Assembly: GCA_035328465.1 (NCBI GenBank)
Contig: DAOLIQ010000065.1
Coordinates: forward strand, 1-19,917
Origin: JADJEI01 sp035328465
GTDB lineage: Bacteria > Bacteroidota > Ignavibacteria > Ignavibacteriales > Ignavibacteriaceae
Length of the DNA stretch: 19,917 nucleotides
Direction: 5' to 3'
The notes beneath the pieces are model-generated. The model searched no databases, was not told the origin of the DNA, and saw only the letters and a list, made by a program, of their open reading frames with translations. Shown one piece after another: positions 7,826-13,775 of the stretch. Position numbers and translations under genes: made by a program. The stretch's first letter is position 1; each line of letters opens with the position of its first letter.

Positions 7826-9229
7826 TCAAATGTGTATTGCTTCACCATAAGCTTGAGCCGCTGCTTCCATAATAGATTCTGAAAGAGTTGGGTGAGCGTG
7901 AATAGTTTTTATTATTGAGTGACCTGTTGCCTCAATTGACCGTGCAAGCGTAAGTTCGGCTATCATTTCTGTAGCTTCCGAGCCGATTATGTGTGCACCA
8001 AGCAGTTCACCATATTTAGCATCAAAAATTAATTTAACAAATCCTTCACGTTCTCCAATTGCGAATGCTTTTCCGCTTGCCATGAATGGAAATTTGCCAA
8101 CTTTAATTTCATATCCAGCGGCTTTTGCTTTTGCTTCGGTTAATCCTACACTCGCTACCTGCGGCTGACAATAAGTACAACCGGGAATATTTTCATAATC
8201 GATTTCCGGATTTTTAATTCCTTTTATTCCTTCTACACAGTGAATACCTTCTGCCGAAGCAACATGAGCAAGCCAGGGGGGACCAATTACATCTCCAATT
8301 GCATAGATGCCCGGAACATTAGTTTCATAAGTGGATTTATTCACTTTGATGTGATTCTTAAAAAGTTCAATACCTAATTCTTCAAGTCCGAAGCCCTCAA
8401 CATTCCCCGTAACACCGATAGCACTTAATACCTTCTCCGCAGAAAGTTCTTTTAGTTCACCATTAACTTTAACTTTTACATTGACACGGCTTCCTTTAAC
8501 ATCAGCTTTTTCAACCACCGCTTTTGTAAAGATTTCAATTCCCCGCTTCCGAAAATTCTTTTCTAAAGTCTGTGATACTTCTGCATCTTCTATTGGCAAA
8601 ATATTATCAAGCATTTCGATAATAGTAACCTTCGTCCCAAGCACTGAATAGAAATAAGCAAACTCGATTCCTATTGCACCGGCACCGACGACAATTAAAT
8701 CTTTAGGAAGTTTTTCAAGAGACATAGCTTCAGTGCTTGTGATGATATTTTTTTTATCAACTGGAATATTTGGAAGTAGTCGTGGTCTTGCACCGGTTGC
8801 AATTATAATATTAGATGAAGTAACTGTTTCGATTTTTTTATTGGAGTTATCAAAAATTTCAATTTGATTTTTAGAAACTAATTTACCATAACCTCTGATG
8901 CGATCTACTTTATTTTTTTTAATCAGCATTTCAACATTTTTTGTGATTCGATCAGAAATATCTCTGCTGCGTTTAATTATTTTGTTGAAGTCAAATTCAA
9001 TTCCGCTAATTTTAATTCCAAAATCAGAAGAATGATTTTTCATATTATCAAAAAGTTCGGCATTTTTTAATAAAGATTTTGTGGGAATACAGCCCCAATT
9101 CAAGCAAATCCCGCCAAGGTTTTCTTTATCAATTACTACTGTTTTAAACCCCAATTGAGCGGCCCTAATTGCAGAAACATATCCACCGGGACCTCCGCCG
9201 AGAATGGCTATATCATAATTTTTTGTCAT
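7826..9229 (-). CDS. lpdA: Dihydrolipoamide dehydrogenase (E3)
   Basis: E3 re-oxidises the dihydrolipoyl arm of E2 and reduces NAD+. The 467-residue protein has the standard layout. The N-terminal FAD motif is GGGPGGYVSAIRAAQLG. The redox disulfide is C42/C47 in GGICLNWGCIPTKSLL. The NAD-binding Rossmann motif VVGAGAIGIEFAY lies in the middle, then the second FAD contact GIYAIGDV. The C-terminal dimerisation domain has the catalytic His-Glu dyad (H446 and E451 in HAHPTLSE). It is the first gene of the minus-strand run with lipB, E1, E2 and lipA, so the encoded complex has its own E3. Upstream lies a 143-bp divergent region with a 7-bp dyad. No defect seen. Confidence 0.97.
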   Translation of the reverse strand: MTKNYDIAILGGGPGGYVSAIRAAQLGFKTVVIDKENLGGICLNWGCIPTKSLLKNAELFDNMKNHSSDFGIKISGIEFDFNKIIKRSRDISDRITKNVEMLIKKNKVDRIRGYGKLVSKNQIEIFDNSNKKIETVTSSNIIIATGARPRLLPNIPVDKKNIITSTEAMSLEKLPKDLIVVGAGAIGIEFAYFYSVLGTKVTIIEMLDNILPIEDAEVSQTLEKNFRKRGIEIFTKAVVEKADVKGSRVNVKVKVNGELKELSAEKVLSAIGVTGNVEGFGLEELGIELFKNHIKVNKSTYETNVPGIYAIGDVIGPPWLAHVASAEGIHCVEGIKGIKNPEIDYENIPGCTYCQPQVASVGLTEAKAKAAGYEIKVGKFPFMASGKAFAIGEREGFVKLIFDAKYGELLGAHIIGSEATEMIAELTLARSIEATGHSIIKTIHAHPTLSESIMEAAAQAYGEAIHI

Positions 9230-9259
9230 ATATTAATCTTTAAAAGAGTTTTTATTTTA

Positions 9260-9286
9260 TAAGCCAATATAAATAATCATGGCTTA
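9260..9286. promoter_or_regulatory. Candidate operator: 7-bp dyad in the divergent lpdA/rhodanese region
   Basis: TAAGCCA (9260-9266) and TGGCTTA (9280-9286) are perfect reverse complements separated by 13 bp, so the half-site centres are 20 bp apart, about two helical turns. The dyad lies 31-57 bp upstream of the lpdA start and overlaps an AT-rich TTATAAAAT (minus strand) that could serve as a -10 box. A dimeric regulator of the lpdA operon is an inference; chance occurrence is possible. Confidence 0.35.
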
Positions 9287-9372
9287 ATCAGAAAAATGAG
9301 GAGCGTATATTGCTAAATAAAACTCGAATCCATAGCACAAACTAATAATCATAAACATCATAAATCAATTGA

Positions 9373-9726
9373 ATGATCAAACAAAATATTAATAATAAAT
9401 TTCAATCATCGGGATTAGTAAATCTTAACTCAGAGGATTTTTCAAACCACATAAAAAATGATGCTCAATCAATTATTATTGATGTTCGTACGAAAGTGGA
9501 ATACGAACAGGGTCATATTCCTAATGCAAAGTTAATTGATATTTACCTTCCAACATTTACCTACGAAATTTTAGAACTCGATAAAAATAAATCTTACTAT
9601 TTGTATTGCCGAAGTGGCAGTAGAAGTTATCATGCCGGTTTATTTATGATCGAGAATGGATTTACAAATGTTTTTAATCTCAAAAATGGAATCCTTGATT
9701 GGAATGAAGTTCTAGTGATTGTGTAA
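9373..9726 (+). CDS. Single-domain rhodanese-like protein
   Basis: This small (117 residues) cytoplasmic protein consists of one rhodanese domain. It shows IIIDVRTKVEYEQGHIPNA (about 34-52) and the active-site loop CRSGSRS (79-85) with the persulfide-forming cysteine C79. Such proteins carry sulfane sulfur or transfer it, but the partner cannot be told from sequence. No signal peptide is visible. The gene is divergent from lpdA; a link to the sulfur-inserting LipA nearby is tempting but unsupported. It has no obvious Shine-Dalgarno (AATTGA before ATG), and the next gene is 473 bp away. Confidence 0.88.
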   Translation: MIKQNINNKFQSSGLVNLNSEDFSNHIKNDAQSIIIDVRTKVEYEQGHIPNAKLIDIYLPTFTYEILELDKNKSYYLYCRSGSRSYHAGLFMIENGFTNVFNLKNGILDWNEVLVIV

Positions 9727-9881
9727 CACTCATAAATGTAACTTTCATTTAGTATTTTACTCAAGTTCACTTCGACTGTGATAAATCCACAATCTTATAA
9801 TTATTTTTAAAGATAAGGTACCTGAAGCCAAACTTCATAAATTCAATGAACAAATCAATCCAAATTTTTCTTATCTGACTT

Positions 9882-9932
9882 ATTAAATCATAGATAAAAA
9901 CGATTAAATCATAAATATTATCTATCGTTTTT
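9882..9932. repeat. Two direct repeats and overlapping inverted repeats
   Basis: ATTAAATCATA occurs at 9882-9892 and again at 9903-9913, exactly 21 bp apart, two helical turns. In the same stretch AAAAACGAT (9896-9904) pairs with ATCGTTTTT (9924-9932), a 9-bp stem with a 19-nt loop. ATAGAT (9890-9895) pairs with ATCTAT (9920-9925). The two stems share bases, so they exclude each other. The first stem ends in a T run and could be a weak terminator for the rhodanese gene. Confidence 0.4.
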
Positions 9933-10035
9933 CAATTGCATTACGAAAAAATGCTGTTTATGTTTTACCCAGAAGTTAAATCTACTTTTCTTGACCCACA
10001 TTTAATTTAACAATTTTCAAAATCGGTTTTTTAGC

Positions 10036-10128
10036 ATGAACTGTTCGAAGAAGTATATGGTAACGATCAAATTCCAAGTTTTTGAATCAAAAAAAGAAGG
10101 AGGTGGTAAATTTATGTATTCGTATTGA
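10036..10128 (+). CDS. Possible leader peptide (30 codons, or 4 codons from an inner start)
   Basis: An open frame starts at ATG 10036 (MNCSKKYMVTIKF...) and stops at 10128. The first ATG has no ribosome-binding site. The inner ATG at 10114, in the same frame, is preceded by AAGGAGGTG (10097-10105), a nine-base match to the 16S anti-Shine-Dalgarno with 8 nt spacing, the strongest in the window, yet it codes only Met-Tyr-Ser-Tyr. The frame ends 71 bp before the lipoprotein gene. I do not recognise any family. It could be a regulatory leader ORF, a decayed gene remnant, or chance. Confidence 0.25.
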   Translation: MNCSKKYMVTIKFQVFESKKEGGGKFMYSY

Positions 10129-10137
10129 TTTACGAAT
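10118..10137 (+). promoter_or_regulatory. Hairpin overlapping the four-codon ORF in the haloperoxidase leader
   Basis: ATTCGTA (10118-10124) and TACGAAT (10131-10137) are perfect reverse complements with a 6-nt loop TTGATT. The left arm lies inside codons 2-4 of the four-codon ORF, and its stop codon is in the loop. A ribosome on that ORF would cover the stem. There is no T-tract, so it is not an intrinsic terminator. Confidence 0.4.
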
Positions 10138-10199
10138 GTTCTGGCAGGGGAAAATTTTAAACAACTATTTTATCAAATAAATCTTGAGAGGGATTTAAC

Positions 10200-11570
10200 A
10201 TGAGAAACATTCTCAATTTTTTTGTTCTTTTAGTATTCGCTACAACTGTTCTTTTAACCCAATTTGGGTGTCAGAAGGAAGAAGTTGTACAACCGGTCAA
10301 TGAAGTAGATTCGAGTATTCTTGAAAAACCTGCAAAAATATACTCAAATGCAGTCGCTACAGATTACTTTAATCTTGAATGTAAATTTGTACAAGGAACC
10401 GGTGGTTATACACCTCCCGTTGCCTCCAGAGCATTCGCTTATACAGCTATAACACTCTATCAATCCATATACCCTGGAATGAGTAGTAAATTTAATTCAC
10501 TGGAAGGCAAATTGAATGGAATGCCGCCGATGCCGGTTCCAGGACCTACTGCAATATTTAAAATGCAATGGGAACTTGTATCTAATGCCGCACTTGCTCA
10601 AATAATGCGTTTATTCTTTCCCACTGCCACACCCACAAATATGGCTGTGTTAGATTCACTCGAAAATTATTACAATACTCTTATCGCTCCTACTATCAGT
10701 CAGAACACTTATGATAAATCACGTGAATATGGAATTGAAGTAGCTAATGCAGTTTTCGAGTATTCAAAAACTGATGGCGGGCATGAAGGTTATTTAAATA
10801 ATTTCCCGGCTTACACACCTCCGGTAGGGCCAGGATTATGGGTTCCAACACCCCCGCTTTATCAACCAGCTCTTCAACCTTATTGGGGAAACAACAGACC
10901 CTTTATTGTTGATGATATTGTCCCTACTTTGCCAGGACCTCCAACTACATATTCTGAAGATCCTTCCTCTCAGTTTTACTCGGAGGCATTGGAAGTTTAC
11001 AACACGGTACAAAACTTAACTCCTGAACAGTTGGAAATTGCATTATTCTGGAGCGATGATCCAGGAGCCACTTTTACTCCTCCCGGTCATTCTATTTCAA
11101 TCGCAACTCAGGTAATTAAAAATGAAAATTATACTCTTGATAAAGCAGCCTATACCTATGTTTGTGTTGGATTAGCTGTATCTGAGGCATTTGTTGCGGG
11201 ATGGTATGATAAATATGTTTATAATTATATAAGACCTGTTACTGCTATTCAAAATTTAATTGCACCAGGATGGCTGCCAATATTGAACACTCCCCCATTC
11301 CCTGAATATGTGTCTGGTCATTCAATTCAGTCAGGTGCTTCCTCGGAAGTACTTTCACAGATTTTCGGATACAATTATGCTTTTACTGACCACACGCATG
11401 ATTATCGCGGATTTACTCCGAGATCATTTGACTCTTTCTTTGATTTTGCAGATGAAGCCGCTATATCTCGATTGTATGGTGGAATTCACTTCGTTCCGGC
11501 GATCGAAGTTGGAGTCAGCCAGGGCAGATTAATCGGTGCTAATGTTATGAACCTTCATTTGAAAAAATAA
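10200..11570 (+). CDS. Vanadium-dependent haloperoxidase / PAP2-superfamily lipoprotein
   Basis: The 456-residue protein begins with a hydrophobic signal and a cysteine at 24 (TQFGC), a loose lipobox that suggests a lipoprotein; the residue three before Cys is Gln rather than Leu. The phosphate/vanadate-binding motifs of the family are all present. They are K338-X6-R345-P346 (KYVYNYIRP), S372-G373-H374 (PEYVSGHS), and S423-R424-X5-H430 (SRLYGGIH). The WVPTPPL...QPYWGNNRPF segment (214-235) is also typical of bacterial haloperoxidase-like proteins. H430 would bind vanadate or form the phospho-intermediate; H374 would be the acid/base. The same fold serves halide oxidation and phosphatase chemistry, and the sequence does not decide between them. 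It has a GAGAGGG ribosome-binding site and stands alone between two long non-coding stretches. Confidence 0.88.
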   Translation: MRNILNFFVLLVFATTVLLTQFGCQKEEVVQPVNEVDSSILEKPAKIYSNAVATDYFNLECKFVQGTGGYTPPVASRAFAYTAITLYQSIYPGMSSKFNSLEGKLNGMPPMPVPGPTAIFKMQWELVSNAALAQIMRLFFPTATPTNMAVLDSLENYYNTLIAPTISQNTYDKSREYGIEVANAVFEYSKTDGGHEGYLNNFPAYTPPVGPGLWVPTPPLYQPALQPYWGNNRPFIVDDIVPTLPGPPTTYSEDPSSQFYSEALEVYNTVQNLTPEQLEIALFWSDDPGATFTPPGHSISIATQVIKNENYTLDKAAYTYVCVGLAVSEAFVAGWYDKYVYNYIRPVTAIQNLIAPGWLPILNTPPFPEYVSGHSIQSGASSEVLSQIFGYNYAFTDHTHDYRGFTPRSFDSFFDFADEAAISRLYGGIHFVPAIEVGVSQGRLIGANVMNLHLKK

Positions 11571-11589
11571 TTTTTCTTTTTTGGACAGC

Positions 11590-11638
11590 GCACAGAGTAT
11601 AATTCTGTGCTAAATTGTTAATCTATTCCAATTAGATT
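11590..11638 (+). repeat. Two stem-loops downstream of the haloperoxidase-like gene
   Basis: GCACAGA (11590-11596) pairs perfectly with TCTGTGC (11604-11610) across a 7-nt loop. AATCTA (11620-11625) pairs with TAGATT (11633-11638), again across 7 nt. Neither has a following T-tract. They may act as 3'-end stabilisers of the mRNA. Confidence 0.45.
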
Positions 11639-11648
11639 TAAATGTTCA

Positions 11649-11680
11649 AGGGCGAGTTTCTAACTCGCCCTGTTATTTAT
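11649..11680 (+). terminator. Probable intrinsic terminator of the haloperoxidase-like gene
   Basis: A 10-bp perfect stem AGGGCGAGTT (11649-11658) / AACTCGCCCT (11662-11671) with a TCT loop is followed by the T-rich GTTATTTAT. It is the most GC-rich hairpin in the region and lies 79 bp after the stop codon. The T-tract is imperfect. The stem could also be a dispersed palindromic repeat rather than a dedicated terminator. Confidence 0.6.
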
Positions 11681-11696
11681 ATGTTAGATTAAAATT

Positions 11697-11826
11697 ATTT
11701 AATTACTCACCTTACGCAAAAATACGGTTATGTTATTCCGAACTTGTTTCGGAATCTCAATTTGCTAAAATTTAAGATGCTGAAATGAGTTCAGGATGAC
11801 AACTGAGTAAGGTGGGTTAATTAAAT
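11697..11826. mobile_element. MITE-like nested palindromic element (about 130 bp)
   Basis: The ends form imperfect inverted repeats: 11697-11718 and 11804-11826 match after one 1-base gap and two mismatches, with the shared core CACCTTAC. Inside, 11732-11756 and 11776-11800 form a second inverted pair (18 of 25 bases identical). Each of these is itself a hairpin: ATTCCGAA/TTCGGAAT (11735-11755) and CTGAA/TTCAG (11780-11794). The centre AATTT/AAATT (11759-11763, 11768-11772) closes the structure. No open reading frame of note and no clear target-site duplication was found. The core resembles dispersed intergenic palindromes I recall from other bacteria, but I could not check copy number. Confidence 0.55.
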
Positions 11827-11866
11827 TTTTAAGGACCTTTCAATCTTTGATTTTCAATTAATCAAG

Positions 11867-11917
11867 TCTTTACAAAATCTTTATATATTCACTTCATCTT
11901 TTAACAGCATCTTTATA
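11867..11917 (+). promoter_or_regulatory. Candidate KdpE-binding region upstream of kdpF
   Basis: TTTACA (11869-11874), five bases, and TTTATA (11880-11885) form tandem half-sites 11 bp apart. As I recall, the E. coli KdpE site is TTTATA-N5-TTTACA, the same hexamers in the other order. Related copies follow: TCTTTTAACA at 11897 and TCTTTATA at 11910. The site is 72-88 bp upstream of the kdpF start, a normal distance for an OmpR-family activator. Assignment is by similarity and position only. Confidence 0.45.
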
Positions 11918-11956
11918 AACCTAAGAATAAGTTTGAATCAAAAAATTAGGTGAAAA

Positions 11957-12040
11957 ATGTTTGAAGATATTTCTCTGGTTATTGCACTTTTAGTTTTAGT
12001 TTATCTTGTTTTTACACTTCTTAAACCTGAAAAGTTTTAG
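11957..12040 (+). CDS. kdpF: KdpF, small membrane subunit of the K+-transporting ATPase
   Basis: This ORF of 27 residues is too short for most gene finders. It begins MFEDISLV, continues as a single hydrophobic transmembrane helix (IALLVLVYLVFTLL) and ends KPEKF, the length and pattern of KdpF (one helix, short polar ends, final aromatic residue). KdpF stabilises the KdpABC complex in the membrane. The start ATG has AGGTGA upstream (11949-11954). It lies 12 bp before kdpA, the normal place. Placement and pattern together make the assignment strong despite the size. Confidence 0.9.
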   Translation: MFEDISLVIALLVLVYLVFTLLKPEKF

Positions 12041-12052
12041 GAGAAAACTAAA

Positions 12053-13747
12053 ATGAATTATCTATTAGATCTTTTACAGTTTTTAATTTTTCTTGGAGTG
12101 TTAACTTTTCTTGCATACTATATCGGTAATTACTTTTACAAAGTTGTTATTGGTGGAGGGAATATTTTAACGCCACTTTTTAATAAACCTGAAAAACTCA
12201 TTTATAAAATTTTCAGAGTTGATGAGAATGAACAAATGTCGTGGAAGACTTATTTATGGTCAGTATTATCTTTTAGCCTTTTAAGTTTAATAACTGTTCT
12301 GTTGATTCAGTTGTTTCAACAACATCTTCCATTAAATCCACAAAAACTTGCTAATGTTGAATTTTTTCTATCATTCAATACAGCGATAAGTTTTACAACA
12401 AATACAAACTGGCAATCCTACTCCGGCGAAACAACATTAAGCTACTTTGTGCAAATGATAGGACTAACAGTTCAGAACTTTGTTAGTGCGGCAGTTGGTA
12501 TTTCTGTACTGCTTGCATTATCAAGAGCAATATCAATACGCAAAGGAAATACTATTGGGAACTTTTGGACTGATTTAACACGAACTGTGCTGTACTTGCT
12601 CTTGCCATTATCAGCTATTCTTTCTGTTCTTCTAATTAGCCAGGGAGTTGTACAAACATTCTCATCTAATATAACTGCAGCCACTCTTGAAGGATTGGAA
12701 CAAATTATTCCATTGGGTCCGGCTGCATCTCAAATTGCAATAAAACAGCTTGGTACAAATGGCGGCGGATTCTTTGGCGTAAACAGCGCATTTCCATTTG
12801 AGAACTTTACACCGTTCTCCAATTTTCTTCAAGTACTATCAATACTTCTTTTGCCTGCTGCATTAGTATTTACTTATGGAAAAATGCTTGGTAATAAAAA
12901 ACATGCCTGGACAATTTTTGGAGTGATGATGTTCGTTTTTATTAACGGAGTTGTAATTTCTTATTGGTCTGAAGTATCATCAAGTTCATCATTTCAAACA
13001 TCTGAATTGATGGAAGGAAAAGAATTGAGGTTCGGTGTGTTTAATAGTGTTCTTTGGTCTGCTGCAACAACAGTTGCTTCTAATGGCTCTGTAAATTCTA
13101 TGCACAGCAGCTTATCGCCTATATCAGAATTCGTTACTCTTCTAAATATACAACTTGGGGAAATTATTTTTGGCGGAGTTGGTTCTGGTTTATATGGAAT
13201 GTTTTTATTTATTCTTCTTACAGTTTTTATTTCTGGTTTGATGGTTGGCAGAACTCCGGAATATTTTGGTAAAAAGATTGAGTCGTACGAAATCAAATGG
13301 GCAATTATCGGAATATTAATCCCAAGTGTCCTCATTCTCTTTTTTACCGCAATCGCTGTTACTTCAAATCAAGGATTATCAAACACATTAAATAAAGGTC
13401 CGCATGGATTTTCAGAAATTATGTATGCGTTTTCATCAGGCGCTGGAAATAATGGAAGCGCATTTGCAGGATTAAATGCTAACACTGTTTTTTATAATAC
13501 AATGATTGGTATTGCGATGTTACTTGGAAGATTCGGTGTGATTATTCCGGTTCTTGCAATCGCAGGGAATCTTGTAAAGAAAAATATTGCGCCAGATACT
13601 GCAGGAACTTTAAGGACTGACAACACTTTATTTGCTTTTCTTTTAGTCTCTGTAATAATAATAGTTGGCGCACTTACATTTTTCCCTGCACTTTCTATCG
13701 GACCAATTTTAGAACACTTTCTAGTTAAATCCGGTATAACATTTTAA
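12053..13747 (+). CDS. kdpA: K+-transporting ATPase subunit A (potassium channel-like)
   Basis: KdpA is the membrane subunit that selects and admits K+. The 564-residue length is normal, with about ten hydrophobic segments. The four pore-loop filters are visible: SFTTNTNWQSYSGE (113-126), GTNGGGFFGVNSAFPFEN (234-251, with the central glycine triplet), the ATTVASNGSVNSM loop (338-350) and SGAGNNGSAFAGL (462-474). The C-terminal GRFGVIIPVLAIAG helix is also typical. A TAGGAG ribosome-binding site overlapping the kdpF stop precedes the ATG by about 10 bases. The gene is followed after 28 bp by kdpB. No anomalies seen. Confidence 0.97.
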   Translation: MNYLLDLLQFLIFLGVLTFLAYYIGNYFYKVVIGGGNILTPLFNKPEKLIYKIFRVDENEQMSWKTYLWSVLSFSLLSLITVLLIQLFQQHLPLNPQKLANVEFFLSFNTAISFTTNTNWQSYSGETTLSYFVQMIGLTVQNFVSAAVGISVLLALSRAISIRKGNTIGNFWTDLTRTVLYLLLPLSAILSVLLISQGVVQTFSSNITAATLEGLEQIIPLGPAASQIAIKQLGTNGGGFFGVNSAFPFENFTPFSNFLQVLSILLLPAALVFTYGKMLGNKKHAWTIFGVMMFVFINGVVISYWSEVSSSSSFQTSELMEGKELRFGVFNSVLWSAATTVASNGSVNSMHSSLSPISEFVTLLNIQLGEIIFGGVGSGLYGMFLFILLTVFISGLMVGRTPEYFGKKIESYEIKWAIIGILIPSVLILFFTAIAVTSNQGLSNTLNKGPHGFSEIMYAFSSGAGNNGSAFAGLNANTVFYNTMIGIAMLLGRFGVIIPVLAIAGNLVKKNIAPDTAGTLRTDNTLFAFLLVSVIIIVGALTFFPALSIGPILEHFLVKSGITF

Positions 13748-13775
13748 AACATAATTATAAAAGAATGAATTTGAT

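Larger units (their letters stand above)
9727..10199. other. 473-bp intergenic region between rhodanese and haloperoxidase-like genes
   Basis: The region has no sizeable gene. It holds a near-tandem direct repeat and two alternative stems at 9882-9932, a possible short ORF (10036-10128), a very strong Shine-Dalgarno at 10097-10105 and a small hairpin at 10118-10137; these are listed separately. Between 9759 and 9785 is a weak TCAC/GTGA inverted repeat. A GAGAGGG ribosome-binding site (10186-10192) serves the following gene. Confidence 0.5.
11571..11956. other. Intergenic region between the haloperoxidase-like gene and kdpF
   Basis: These 386 bp carry no gene. In order they hold three stem-loops (11590-11671), a nested palindromic element (11697-11826), and the presumed kdp control region with TTTACA/TTTATA repeats (11867-11917). 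A weak promoter-like pair TTAACA (11901-11906) and AAGAAT (11923-11928), spaced by 16 bp, would start transcription roughly 20 bp before kdpF. Confidence 0.5.

Noticed and set aside
9882..9913. Possible CRISPR-like repeats
   Set aside because: There are only two copies, 11 bp long and 10 bp apart, with no cas genes in the window.
11941..12052. A riboswitch or c-di-AMP aptamer in the kdp leader
   Set aside because: The putative leader is only a few tens of bases long and shows no conserved aptamer core.
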